Shown here one piece after another: positions 24,132 to 33,237 of a stretch of 42,656 nucleotides of DNA. The notes beneath the pieces are model-generated. The model made no database searches, was not told the DNA's origin, and saw nothing but the letters and a program-made list of their open reading frames with translations. Position numbers and translations under genes: made by a program. Position 1 is the stretch's first letter. The number at the start of each line of letters is the position of its first letter. The DNA lies in contig CASGDQ010000026.1 of NCBI GenBank assembly GCA_949300325.1, positions 1 through 42,656 of the forward strand, read 5' to 3'. This DNA is from an uncultured Spirochaetales bacterium. GTDB taxonomy: Bacteria > Spirochaetota > Spirochaetia > Sphaerochaetales > Sphaerochaetaceae.

Positions 24132-25418
24132 ATGAAAAGATCTGAAATGATGGAAATATTGAATGCAGGCTTTACACATTCTGTAAAGGATGTGCTTTGG
24201 GGGAATATCCCATTTACCCAAGAGATGAAGGATCTTCTGGAAATCGGAGCGGTACAGAAACTTGCCAGGATAAAACAGAACGGGCCTACGTATCATATAT
24301 ATCCAGGAAGCGTCCATACCAGGCTCAACCATTCAATCGGCGTATACCACCTTTCCAGGGAGATACTCTTATCGATGGCAAGGAAAAACGACAACCTTCC
24401 ACTTACAAAAGAAGGGATGATGAGTTTCTTGTGTGCGTCATTGCTTCATGACATAGGACATTTCCCCTATGCACACTCGCTCAAGGAACTGGCAGTAAAA
24501 GACCATGAGCAAATAGCATCAGAGCTGATCATCGGCAACGAGGAGCTGAATGCCGCAGTGGAAAAGACAGGAGCAGATCCTCTGATGGCGGCAGACATAA
24601 TAAACAAGGATGCGCCCTGCAATGAAAAGGAAACTGTATTTTATAGGAACATCCTTTCAGGAACGCTCGATCCGGACAAGCTCGATTATCTTTCTCGGGA
24701 TGCTTATTTTTCCGGAGTACCGTACGGTACGCAGAATACGGATTACATCATATCCTCCATGGATTTCAGATCCTGGCAGCCTGTGCTGGAAGAGGATGCG
24801 ATGGTGTCCATAGAACATGTGCTTTTTTCAAAGTATCTGATGTACAAGACGATTTACTGGCATAAAGGCACGCGGAGCGCGACAGCTATGATAAAGAAGG
24901 CGCTGCTTGCAGGGCTCAAGGAAGGGGTCATCAGTTATGAGGATTTATATCTGAAAGATGACGATGAGTTCAGCGGTTTGGGAAAGAATCTATCTTTCGA
25001 GCCGTTTTCCCTCATACGGGATGTGGAGCATAACCGGCTGTTGGAAAAAAGATACGAGGAAAATCTCGGCTCAGGCTCGAAGCTCGAGGAGCTTGCGCTC
25101 AGCTTGGAAACAAGGGACAAGGCTGAGAATGCGGTTTTCATAAAGCTGAGGAAAGACTATCCATCCTTAAAGGACTATCAAGTGATCATAGACATCCCTG
25201 AACCTATCAATTTTGAGACGAACATAAAAATACTGCGCCATGATGGAAGCATAGTGGACAGCGGGGATGACTGGACCGTGTTCAGCAAGGATGTTGGAAG
25301 GCATTTTTCCTCCCGCTTGAGAAAGCTGTCGCTTTTTGTTCCTGATTATGTTACATTTGCCTCAGCGGAAAAAGCGGTTGCGGAGGCGGACTTTGCAGGA
25401 GAACAAGAAAAGCTATAA
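24132..25418 (+). CDS. HD-domain phosphohydrolase (dNTPase/SAMHD1-like)
   Basis: A 428-residue protein. The HD metal site is visible: His62 (VHTRLNHSIG), His106-Asp107 (LLHDIGHFPYAH) and a later Asp in DPDKLDYLSRDA. RLNHSIGVYHL, HDIGHFPYAH and KLDYLSRDAY together mark the dGTPase/SAMHD1-like branch that removes triphosphate from dNTPs, rather than signalling HD-GYP proteins. The start is uncertain: ATG 24132 has no Shine-Dalgarno but follows TGC-TAATTT at a leaderless distance; a TTG at 24063 is less likely. The 3' end overlaps the TtcA-like gene by 26 bases. Confidence 0.85.
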   Translation: MKRSEMMEILNAGFTHSVKDVLWGNIPFTQEMKDLLEIGAVQKLARIKQNGPTYHIYPGSVHTRLNHSIGVYHLSREILLSMARKNDNLPLTKEGMMSFLCASLLHDIGHFPYAHSLKELAVKDHEQIASELIIGNEELNAAVEKTGADPLMAADIINKDAPCNEKETVFYRNILSGTLDPDKLDYLSRDAYFSGVPYGTQNTDYIISSMDFRSWQPVLEEDAMVSIEHVLFSKYLMYKTIYWHKGTRSATAMIKKALLAGLKEGVISYEDLYLKDDDEFSGLGKNLSFEPFSLIRDVEHNRLLEKRYEENLGSGSKLEELALSLETRDKAENAVFIKLRKDYPSLKDYQVIIDIPEPINFETNIKILRHDGSIVDSGDDWTVFSKDVGRHFSSRLRKLSLFVPDYVTFASAEKAVAEADFAGEQEKL

Positions 25419-26193
25419 GGACCTGATAAACGGAGACATCCCTCCTTGGGTGATGCGTTTCATAAAGCAGACGGGCAAAGGCATAAACGATTTCAATATG
25501 ATCAAGGACGGGGACAGGGTGCTTATCGCGGCATCCGGAGGGAAAGACAGCCTAGCATTGTCCCTCGCATTATCCATCAGAAGGAAATGGCTCCCGATCC
25601 ATTATGATCTCAAGGCGCTGATGATCAATTGGATCGAGCATCCGATACCGGATATCTGGAAAGAAAAATTAAAGCAATACTATGACGATCTGGGCATAGA
25701 GTTTGAGATCGTGGATGAAAACCAGTTCCCCTGCTCTTTCAAGGGAGAATTCAACTGCTATCTATGTTCGCGCAACAGGCGCAGGATACTTTTCGAGTAT
25801 GCAGGACAAAACGATATAAGGCTCATTGCCATGGGCCACCATCTGGATGATCTTGTGGAAACAAGCTTGATGAATATTTTTTTCCGAGCCAATTTCTCAA
25901 CGATGCAGGCAGTCCAAGAATTTTTCAAGGGCAAGCTTTACATAATAAGGCCGATGATAGAAGTCCATGAATCGGTTACAAAGCGTCTTGCCGAATGCTA
26001 CGATATACCTTGCATCAAGCCTGTATGCCCATACGACCAGACCAATGTGAGGGCAAAACTGAAGCCGATAGTCGGAGAACTGGTGCATATCGACAAGCTT
26101 GCAAGAGAGCATGTTTTTGCCGCACATAAGCTTGATAACCCGTTTTCAGAAGGCGAAAACACCCCTTTTATCGGAAAGGATGAAAAAAAATAG
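25393..26193 (+). CDS. ttcA: TtcA-family tRNA thiolation / PP-loop ATPase
   Basis: A 266-residue protein of the PP-loop superfamily. SGGKDS (about residues 48-53) is the ATP pyrophosphate loop. FNCYLCSRNRRR gives the CxxC that, with a third cysteine (KPVCPYD), would ligate the 4Fe-4S cluster of TtcA. GHHLDDLVET is the second family motif. TtcA makes 2-thiocytidine at tRNA position 32. Other TtcA-like proteins differ in target, so the exact tRNA site is inferred. TTG 25393 is chosen because GGAGG lies six bases upstream; an ATG at 25453 is the alternative. Confidence 0.82.
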   Translation: MQENKKSYKDLINGDIPPWVMRFIKQTGKGINDFNMIKDGDRVLIAASGGKDSLALSLALSIRRKWLPIHYDLKALMINWIEHPIPDIWKEKLKQYYDDLGIEFEIVDENQFPCSFKGEFNCYLCSRNRRRILFEYAGQNDIRLIAMGHHLDDLVETSLMNIFFRANFSTMQAVQEFFKGKLYIIRPMIEVHESVTKRLAECYDIPCIKPVCPYDQTNVRAKLKPIVGELVHIDKLAREHVFAAHKLDNPFSEGENTPFIGKDEKK

Positions 26194-26264
26194 TTAAAAT
26201 TTTTCGTAAACATTCTTGTGGAACAGTGTTCTATATATGTGATAAACTTACATAAGAGGTTCGT

Positions 26265-27344
26265 ATGAAGAAGAGTTTGATATTCCTACTGTCACTAGTA
26301 TTGATATCATCCCTATCTGCAGCCGTACAGCTGCCGCTGACAGGTGTGGAGGGGGATTTCAATCTTTATGACAGGTACGGCAATAAAATCGATGTGATGG
26401 ACGCCGGTCCATACGCAGAGGAAGGTTATATCATCCTTACAGAAAAAGGTGCATCCTTCACATGCCCGTATGGAGAGATACATCTGGGAGCGGATACGCT
26501 CTTCACAATCCTGTCTTTGGACGAAACCGCTCCTGTGTTGTATCTTGTCGACGGTAAAGCGAATTTCATCAGCTATGATGATTTTTACATTGAGATCTAT
26601 ACGCCGGTAAGCCTCGTCGCCTTTGATAAGAAAGGAGAGTATGTCGTTGAGACGACAACGAATAAGGAAAACATCTACAATCTTTCAAGAGGCAGGATGA
26701 TGGTGCTTAACGGACTATCCGGAAACAGCAGCGTACTTGAGAATCTTACATACATAGAGATGCTTAACGGCGGACACATACTTCCTGTTTCTTACAACTT
26801 ATATGAAAGCATCTCAATCCTCCATGACAATGCTCCTGCAAAGGTACCTTCCATGCCATCGGTAAAAATCGATGCGAAACTATTCGATGTCGAAGAAGAA
26901 GCCTTTATCGAAGAAATGATTGAAGAACCGGCTATAGAAGAAGCTCAAGCTCCTGTTCCTCAGAAGGCTGAGATCGTCGCATACACGGATCTCAAGAAGA
27001 CGGAGCCTGATAAACCGGTCATCTCTGTTTCAGCAGAGCTTATCGATATACCGGAGCCACCTGTTCCGACTGCGCCGATTCTGACTGTCGATTACACAAG
27101 GCCCTCAAAGCCGGAATTGGCTGTAAAGATACAGACAATGATCACCCCGGAAGTTCCAAGCGAGCCGGTTGTATCGGCGTCATTCCAGTCCCTGAGCGAT
27201 ACAGTACCATCAGCGCCTGTTTTTCTTGAACCGGAAAGCATCTTCGTAAACAAGCTGCAGGCTCCCTCTGTAACGATTACGGATACGATACCTTCTGCGC
27301 CAAGTGTGACTTCCAGCATTGGAATTGAAAAAAAAACAATCTAG
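26265..27344 (+). CDS. FecR-domain protein, N-terminal part of a frameshifted FecR/barrel gene
   Basis: 359 residues in frame: signal peptide (MKKSLIFLLSLVLISSLSAA), a FecR-like beta domain (about residues 40-170; GASFTCPYGEIHLGADTLFT, then VYLVDGKANF-like strands) and a Pro-rich linker (about 225-350) with repeated xPxxPxxxV units such as IPEPPVPTAPILTV and TPEVPSEPVV. It ends in IEKKTI at a TAG just after nine A's (27328-27336). In the -1 frame the protein continues without a break into a large beta-barrel. AGAGG precedes ATG. Whether the stop is real, bypassed or an assembly error is undecided. Confidence 0.75.
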   Translation: MKKSLIFLLSLVLISSLSAAVQLPLTGVEGDFNLYDRYGNKIDVMDAGPYAEEGYIILTEKGASFTCPYGEIHLGADTLFTILSLDETAPVLYLVDGKANFISYDDFYIEIYTPVSLVAFDKKGEYVVETTTNKENIYNLSRGRMMVLNGLSGNSSVLENLTYIEMLNGGHILPVSYNLYESISILHDNAPAKVPSMPSVKIDAKLFDVEEEAFIEEMIEEPAIEEAQAPVPQKAEIVAYTDLKKTEPDKPVISVSAELIDIPEPPVPTAPILTVDYTRPSKPELAVKIQTMITPEVPSEPVVSASFQSLSDTVPSAPVFLEPESIFVNKLQAPSVTITDTIPSAPSVTSSIGIEKKTI

Positions 27345-29746
27345 TATTTGATACAGAGCTCAAGCTCAGAGCCTATTCCGATAGCGCTACGGGAGAGACA
27401 AATATAACAGCCGCCGTCATACCATCTTTCGTATACGGCGGTTTAAATTTGTCCTTTTCAATAGATTTCAACAGAATACTCAATCAAAATGGGAAGAAGG
27501 CCTCAAGCCTCCCTTTTTGGCTTAGCTACGGTTTATCCTTCATCAATGGAATCGAATACCACTCTCCTGGTGAAGCATTTACCGTAGCATTAAACCGTAC
27601 AGACCCTTTGATCGGAGATGCCTTGGGACTTTTTCCTGGAGTGGTGCACGAATGGGACGGAGTGGATGAGAAGCTGAGCCTGAACAGCATGCTTAAAAGC
27701 GATAAGATATCATTCCGCATTTTTGCAGAGGATCTGTCCTTCTCAAATTATGACGAAACCGATCCGAGAATAATCTTTGGCTCAGGCATAAGCTTTTCTC
27801 CTTTTGCAGTCTGGCCTTTCTCTCTCAGTTTTTCGCTCATAAGCGATTATGCTTATAAGGAGCCTGGAAATACACGCCTTTTCCCTTCTGTGCACGCAGA
27901 TATCCCAATCCTGAGCGCGTCTTCTTTTCTGCTTTCTCTCCGTTTAGGTTATATACAAGCTGTAACGGACTATGAAAACTGGGATACGAATCTTTATGAC
28001 AACGCCTACTATGTGGGCCTCCCCTTCTCATTTGAGAATACCATGATAAGCTTTGGAGCTATGCTGCAGGGAAAGAGCATACACTACAACATGTTCAATC
28101 CTCAATTTGACATGCATAGCAGCTCCAGGCCGATTGCGCTTTTCATCGACAGTGACATGTCGACAAGATATTTCGATCTTGCCTTAAACGTTTTTTTCAA
28201 TTATGACCAGCAGGAAAACCTCATAATCTGGCAGGATTCCTATTTCGATATCAGCCTTGGATTCAAGCTTGGAAATATAGATTTCCTCGTGGGAGCAAGA
28301 AGACAGGGGGAGATAACAAAGGGCTTCTTCGAATCAAGCGATTACTTTTTGGGAATAGAGACGCAAACAGGAAGCCTGAAATCAAAGCTGCAATTCCGTG
28401 TATTGGATGGCAAGCCTCAGCTGGGCTTTACCTCCTCTTTTGCCCTGATAGACCTTGAGAACCTGGATATGGAGAAAAAAGGTGAAAGGTTCTTCGATCT
28501 GAAATTCGATCTCGGCTTTGACAAGCTGATGGGAAAGCGCGCATACTTCATCCTCACTCCGATACTGTTTTTAGGGAACGACGATTATAATATAGCCTTC
28601 AGGTTTCCCTTTTATCTGCAAGCAGAGGATTCGCGTTTTGTCATGATCTCTGTCAAAGCGGATGAATGGTGGGATGTGTTCAAACCTATTTTGAGCGTCC
28701 ACGATTTTTTCGATTCCATAACCGATGTCTTCCAGCTTGTAGAACAGATCAGCCTGGGGACCGACAAATCCTTTATCCACCTGGAAGCAAACAGGTATTC
28801 GACAAAAAACGACATATTCTTCGACAACTACAGATCCTTTGATGCGCTCAGCCTTGAGGCGGAGCTTAATTTCCATAACATGAAGATCGGGGCTTACATC
28901 GACGATCTGGAGGCGCCAAGGATAATGGACATATCACTAGGGATATACCCATTCGATTCCGATGGCGGAGGGCTCTTGATAAACACTCCTACCGAGATAA
29001 AGGCAAAAAGCAGGAATGATTACGAGATAACCACCTTCATCGGGGCATCCCTCTATATGCCTTTCTTCAATAACAGGCTCGACCTTTCATTTTATGTTTA
29101 TAGCGAAATGTCAGCTAGATATATAAGCGGAATCCCGGAGGACATACGGATAGTATATGATTTTGAGAACAACAGGTTCTTCGGATATCTCATAGGAGCT
29201 GCCGCCAACTGGACGGACAAAAACCTGTCTGTCGGGCTTTCTGGAGGAATAAACTCGGGAAAACTCAATCCAAACACCTACAACGCATTCACAAGCCTGA
29301 ATCCGGACAAGGAAAAACCCAATACCGACGTAGAAGGGATATCAGCATATATCGTTGCGGATTTCAAGCTTGATTTCGATTTCATAAGCCTCGTCGTCAA
29401 ATACACCATGCCGAACATAGTCTCCATTTTCAAGGACTTCAACAACTATTCAGGAGACATGTTCACGATCAAATTCAATTACATGATCCCGAACGGGGTT
29501 GGAATCAGCTTCCAGATATCAAGAACCGATTTCATTTCAACATTGAGCACCATATTTGACTACGAGAACTACTTTAATAGCCCAAGCACGATTTATGCCG
29601 TATCGCTTTTGAAAGAATTTGACAATATGGCTCTTGAAGCCACCTTTGGAACAGGTGCAATATATGAGCAGGGGGAGTACATAAATTCATACAATCTTGT
29701 AGAAGTCGCCCCGATGCTGAAGATCAAGACAAGAATCGGCTTTTGA
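27335..29746 (+). CDS. Outer-membrane beta-barrel domain, C-terminal part of the FecR/barrel gene
   Basis: From the A-run, the -1 frame reads NNLVFDTELKLRAYSDSATG and stays open for 803 codons. The region has many alternating amphipathic strands with aromatic girdles (for example LSFSIDFNRIL, ISLGFKLGNIDFLVGAR, LDFDFISLVVKYTM) and ends in LKIKTRIGF, an outer-membrane terminal-Phe strand. It has no signal peptide or ribosome site of its own; the TTG at 27449 is not credible as a start. It therefore needs the upstream reading frame for export. The ligand is unknown. mutL follows after 39 bases. Confidence 0.7.
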   Translation, partial: NNLVFDTELKLRAYSDSATGETNITAAVIPSFVYGGLNLSFSIDFNRILNQNGKKASSLPFWLSYGLSFINGIEYHSPGEAFTVALNRTDPLIGDALGLFPGVVHEWDGVDEKLSLNSMLKSDKISFRIFAEDLSFSNYDETDPRIIFGSGISFSPFAVWPFSLSFSLISDYAYKEPGNTRLFPSVHADIPILSASSFLLSLRLGYIQAVTDYENWDTNLYDNAYYVGLPFSFENTMISFGAMLQGKSIHYNMFNPQFDMHSSSRPIALFIDSDMSTRYFDLALNVFFNYDQQENLIIWQDSYFDISLGFKLGNIDFLVGARRQGEITKGFFESSDYFLGIETQTGSLKSKLQFRVLDGKPQLGFTSSFALIDLENLDMEKKGERFFDLKFDLGFDKLMGKRAYFILTPILFLGNDDYNIAFRFPFYLQAEDSRFVMISVKADEWWDVFKPILSVHDFFDSITDVFQLVEQISLGTDKSFIHLEANRYSTKNDIFFDNYRSFDALSLEAELNFHNMKIGAYIDDLEAPRIMDISLGIYPFDSDGGGLLINTPTEIKAKSRNDYEITTFIGASLYMPFFNNRLDLSFYVYSEMSARYISGIPEDIRIVYDFENNRFFGYLIGAAANWTDKNLSVGLSGGINSGKLNPNTYNAFTSLNPDKEKPNTDVEGISAYIVADFKLDFDFISLVVKYTMPNIVSIFKDFNNYSGDMFTIKFNYMIPNGVGISFQISRTDFISTLSTIFDYENYFNSPSTIYAVSLLKEFDNMALEATFGTGAIYEQGEYINSYNLVEVAPMLKIKTRIGF

Positions 29747-29785
29747 AGATTACATAAAGGAGGCAGCCGCAACGCGGAGGAAAAT

Positions 29786-31594
29786 ATGAATAAGATAAAT
29801 CTTTTATCCCCCCTGCTCTCTTCCAGGATAGCTGCAGGAGAAGTCATAGAACGTCCAGAATCAGTTTTGAGAGAATTTCTGGATAACGCCATAGATGCAG
29901 GAAGCAGCGAGATAAGCATCAGCATCGAAGGCGGCGGAATAGACTCTATAAGCGTAAGCGACAACGGCGGAGGCATCCTCAAGGAGGATCTTGAGATAAT
30001 TGCAAGCCGGCATGCCACGAGCAAGATAAAGGAAGATGACGACCTTTACAGGATAAATACTCTAGGCTTCCGGGGAGAAGCCCTGTATTCAATTGCAAGC
30101 GTAAGCGAGCTGACAATAAAAAGCCTTGATGCAGATACGGGAAGAACAAACAGCATAACGATTAATAACGGGATCAGAAATGAGATGGTTGCATCCTCGC
30201 CGATAAAGGGAACAACAGTGACGGCAAAAAACCTTTTTGCCGAGATTCCTGCAAGACGCTCATTTTTGAAGAGGACGCAAACAGAGGCCCAGATGTGCCG
30301 CAACCTCGTAATATCGAAAGCCCTGGCCTATCCTGATATCAGTTTCAAATTCTATAGCGATGGAGCTTTAAAGCTCAATTACGAGAAAGCATCATCGCTA
30401 AAGGAAAGGGTCATGATGCTTTACAGGCCTATGGGAATCCAGGATGCGGATGTGCTTCATCTTTTAGGAAACGACGAGGATTACAGCATCGACATAATCT
30501 GCACATCTGGTGCGGCAAAAAGAAGCGACAGGAAGGAAATCCGCATATACGTAAATGGCAGGGCCGTAGAGGAATACTCTCTCGTGCAAGCGGTCACATT
30601 CGGCTACGGGGAACTCCTTCCAGGAGGCTCCTTTCCATATGCTTCAGTATTCATAAAGGATAATCCTGAACTGGTGGATTTCAATATACACCCTGCGAAG
30701 AAAGAGGTGAAGCTCCGCAACCACGCACAGATCCATCATGCCATTGTCCTTTTGATCCAAAACGGGGTTACTCGCAGGATTCCCGAAATTAAAGCGGTAC
30801 AGAACGAGTTTGAATTCATTAAAGATGCACCCGACATGAAGCAGGAGCATTTTTTCAAGACTTTTTCCAGCAGTCAGAACAGTTTTTCCCATAATAGCCC
30901 GAGCCAGAAGCTGTCCTCAGCAAAAACAGCTTACAGCTTCAATGCCGAAACCAGGCCGAAAGACGATTCCTGGATTGTTAAGGCAAAGGAACTAAGCAGG
31001 ATTAAAAATGAGGAAAAAAAAGAGGCTTTGGGAGAGGAAAAAAAGGAGGAAGCCAAGGATTGGAAGTATATCGGACAGGCCTTCAACCTTTTTTTAATAG
31101 TGCAGAAAGGAGAAGATCTCTATTTCATCGACCAGCATGCAGCCCATGAGAGGATAATATATGACGAGCTTCTCAGCCAGAATACGGTGCAGAAGCTGCT
31201 CATTCCGATAAGATTGGAAGTGGAAAAGGACATCGATGAGTTTCTTACCTCATACTCCTACATCTACACCAAGCTGGGGATCATGATAGCCAAAACAGCT
31301 GACGGGCATTGGGAGATATCGGCTCTGCCTGCAGTAGCCAGGCAGATAGAGACGCAGGTAGTGAACTACATTTCAACAAATGCAGGGGATGAGAAAGAGC
31401 TTGAGACCGGTATTTTTGCTATCATCGCCTGCAAGGCCGCAATCAAGGCAGGAGACGAGATAGACAGGTACAGTGCGGAGGCTCTGATCAAAAAGGTGTT
31501 CGAGATGGACGAGCCCGCTTGTCCACATGGCAGGACCTTTCTCGTAAAGCTTAATGAAAAGGAGTTCAGGGAGATGGTTGGACGGACAAAGTGA
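29786..31594 (+). CDS. mutL: DNA mismatch repair protein MutL
   Basis: A 602-residue GHKL ATPase. The N-terminal motifs are intact: IAAGEVIERPESVLREFLDN (motif I), DNGGGI (motif II) and HATSKI with TLGFRGEAL (motif III). The C-terminal dimerisation domain has DQHAAHERIIYD, close to the MutL endonuclease motif DQHA(x)2E(x)4E but with Asp for the last Glu. IIACKAAIKAGDEID and CPHGRT correspond to the other endonuclease motifs, with Thr for the usual Pro. A nicking MutL is therefore likely, as in bacteria without MutH. GGAGG precedes ATG. The 3' end overlaps the convergent lipoprotein gene by 29 bases. Confidence 0.96.
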   Translation: MNKINLLSPLLSSRIAAGEVIERPESVLREFLDNAIDAGSSEISISIEGGGIDSISVSDNGGGILKEDLEIIASRHATSKIKEDDDLYRINTLGFRGEALYSIASVSELTIKSLDADTGRTNSITINNGIRNEMVASSPIKGTTVTAKNLFAEIPARRSFLKRTQTEAQMCRNLVISKALAYPDISFKFYSDGALKLNYEKASSLKERVMMLYRPMGIQDADVLHLLGNDEDYSIDIICTSGAAKRSDRKEIRIYVNGRAVEEYSLVQAVTFGYGELLPGGSFPYASVFIKDNPELVDFNIHPAKKEVKLRNHAQIHHAIVLLIQNGVTRRIPEIKAVQNEFEFIKDAPDMKQEHFFKTFSSSQNSFSHNSPSQKLSSAKTAYSFNAETRPKDDSWIVKAKELSRIKNEEKKEALGEEKKEEAKDWKYIGQAFNLFLIVQKGEDLYFIDQHAAHERIIYDELLSQNTVQKLLIPIRLEVEKDIDEFLTSYSYIYTKLGIMIAKTADGHWEISALPAVARQIETQVVNYISTNAGDEKELETGIFAIIACKAAIKAGDEIDRYSAEALIKKVFEMDEPACPHGRTFLVKLNEKEFREMVGRTK

Positions 31595-32108
31595 AATAAA
31601 AGCGGTTTCCGCTTTTATCCTGGTAGAATGCACAATCGGCACCCTCTGGATCAGATCCGTCAAAAAGATCCTTTTCAACCCCGCCTGGAAGAGTTGCTGC
31701 AACAACTTTTCCTCCGGTGCGCAGCAGGCCTTCATCATCGATGAAAACATCCACATCCTCATAATCCAAAACGATTTCAGTATCCAGCTCCGTCCCTTCG
31801 GAAGAGACTATTGAAACATTGTACAGCCCCTTCTCAAAGCGTGCCCCATGGGTTATATCAAGCTCTGCCCGGAAAAAATCCTCATCATCCTTTGCCAAAG
31901 AGACGTCCCAGAACAAAAGCCCTGATGGGGAAGAGACGGAAGCGGCATAATCTGCCGAGGGATCGCTAAAAGCCAGGACAAGCTCCACTTGGGAGGCCTC
32001 ATCCCTTTTTGTCATTACAAGATCCTCATACAGGATTGAAAACTCCTTCCTATTGCATGATGCAAGAAGAAGGAGCAGAAAAAGGATGGGCAATGCTTTC
32101 TTTATCAT
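31566..32108 (-). CDS. Lipoprotein, function unknown
   Basis: A 180-residue protein with a lipoprotein signal (MIKKALPILFLLLLLASC; lipobox LASC). The mature part is acidic and strand-rich, with Ig-like pattern segments (VELVLAFSDP, GLYNVSIVSSEGTEL). No domain is recognised. ATG 32108 overlaps the upstream acyltransferase stop (TGATG), so the two are translationally coupled. The role may be envelope-related given that neighbour, but that is only context. Confidence 0.7.
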   Translation of the reverse strand: MIKKALPILFLLLLLASCNRKEFSILYEDLVMTKRDEASQVELVLAFSDPSADYAASVSSPSGLLFWDVSLAKDDEDFFRAELDITHGARFEKGLYNVSIVSSEGTELDTEIVLDYEDVDVFIDDEGLLRTGGKVVAATLPGGVEKDLFDGSDPEGADCAFYQDKSGNRFYFTLSVQPSP

Positions 32109-33229
32109 CAGCAAGAAGCCTCGAGAAATTTGCGCACAGGATTCGCATAGCTTTCAAGGACAAAATTCCTTACGCTATTTGAGAGATGGGAAAGCCTTGA
32201 GATGAAGGCGTTTCCATCAAAACCTTCATACCGGTCTTTGAAAGCGGAAGAGCCTTCGAGATAGTCGTAAGCATAGTAGTTGGTATCCCAAAGCCTGTAA
32301 TTAAGATGGATCTGGCGGTCGATTTCGCTAGCAACATCCTCCGGCTTTTCATACTCTCCTGAAAGAGGCGTGCCGAAAGCAACATGTGTGCGCCCCTTGT
32401 AGCCCTTGATGCCCTTCATCATCGAAACGACATCCTCGTATTTTTTCTTGCTGTAGGAGCCCTTCTCGCTTATCGCAACCTCCTCCCTGCTCATGTTTAT
32501 ATCATTGGGATTGTATTCGTATGATATCGCAAGAGGAACGATGCGGAGCCTGTTGATCAAATCAGGGAAGGCAACCCCCTTTCCTTTCTGGGAAAGATAG
32601 AGCATCTTGATTATCGCAGGATGCGTCATGTCTATGCCGTCCTTGCTCCTTCCGCTCTTCTGGGCAATCCAAACGGAGGTGTTATCCTCTGTTACTGTCT
32701 CGACGAAATACTCGCTGAGCCTTATGGACTCAAGATACTTTTCCCTCATCGGAAGATCCCTTTTAACGATTATCCCGCCATTAAGGCGCAGCAGATCGCC
32801 TACAAACTGGCTCGTGATGAGATTATCGCCAAACGCCATCTGGCACAGGGGCTTTCCGTTAAGCATCAGGGCATAATCTGTAAGCGCGCAATCCAGGACG
32901 ATATCCCTATGAGTTGAGACAAACAGATATGAAAGCTCCGGATCGAGATTCTCAGTACCGCTTGTGCTGAATTCAGAGATGGTGGACTTGACTATGGTCG
33001 GAATCAAAACCCCCGCCGTGATTATTCTCTGGAAATCATCATAGCATCTTATCTTTTGTGCAGATGTGGAGATGAAATCCATCAAAAGATCCTTTCTTGG
33101 ATCATCGTTTCCCAAAAGATTGGAGACAAAACCCTGAAGCTTATCGGCAGAAGCTACCAGCCTGGAAAGGGCAACCATGAAATCCTCGCCCTTATAAGGG
33201 GCTATATCCTTGTATTTTTCGTTATCCAT
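32108..33229 (-). CDS. Glycerophospholipid acyltransferase (PlsC/PlsB-like)
   Basis: A 373-residue membrane-associated acyltransferase. The acceptor motif STHRDIVLD (about residue 109 onward) replaces the standard NHxxxxD. NGGIIVKRD (block II), VWIAQKSGRSKDG (block III, EGTRSR-like) and IVPLAISYEY (block IV) follow in order. The spacing resembles glycerol-3-phosphate or 1-acylglycerol-phosphate acyltransferases of spirochaetes and Bacteroidetes. ATG 33229 follows the DHOD-like stop by 8 bases. The frame is open to 33274, but that would overlap the upstream gene. The donor (acyl-ACP or acyl-CoA) is not visible. Confidence 0.85.
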   Translation of the reverse strand: MDNEKYKDIAPYKGEDFMVALSRLVASADKLQGFVSNLLGNDDPRKDLLMDFISTSAQKIRCYDDFQRIITAGVLIPTIVKSTISEFSTSGTENLDPELSYLFVSTHRDIVLDCALTDYALMLNGKPLCQMAFGDNLITSQFVGDLLRLNGGIIVKRDLPMREKYLESIRLSEYFVETVTEDNTSVWIAQKSGRSKDGIDMTHPAIIKMLYLSQKGKGVAFPDLINRLRIVPLAISYEYNPNDINMSREEVAISEKGSYSKKKYEDVVSMMKGIKGYKGRTHVAFGTPLSGEYEKPEDVASEIDRQIHLNYRLWDTNYYAYDYLEGSSAFKDRYEGFDGNAFISRLSHLSNSVRNFVLESYANPVRKFLEASC

Positions 33230-33237
33230 ACTCCCGC

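Noticed and set aside
26221..26231. Palindrome GAACA-G-TGTTC as a LexA box upstream of the FecR gene.
   Set aside because: Its centre gives GAAC-N3-GTTC, not the N4 spacing of the Gram-positive type, and no SOS gene is downstream.
27449..29746. The barrel as an independent gene starting at TTG 27449.
   Set aside because: No ribosome site, no signal peptide, and the same frame is open back to the A-run, where it joins the FecR protein.
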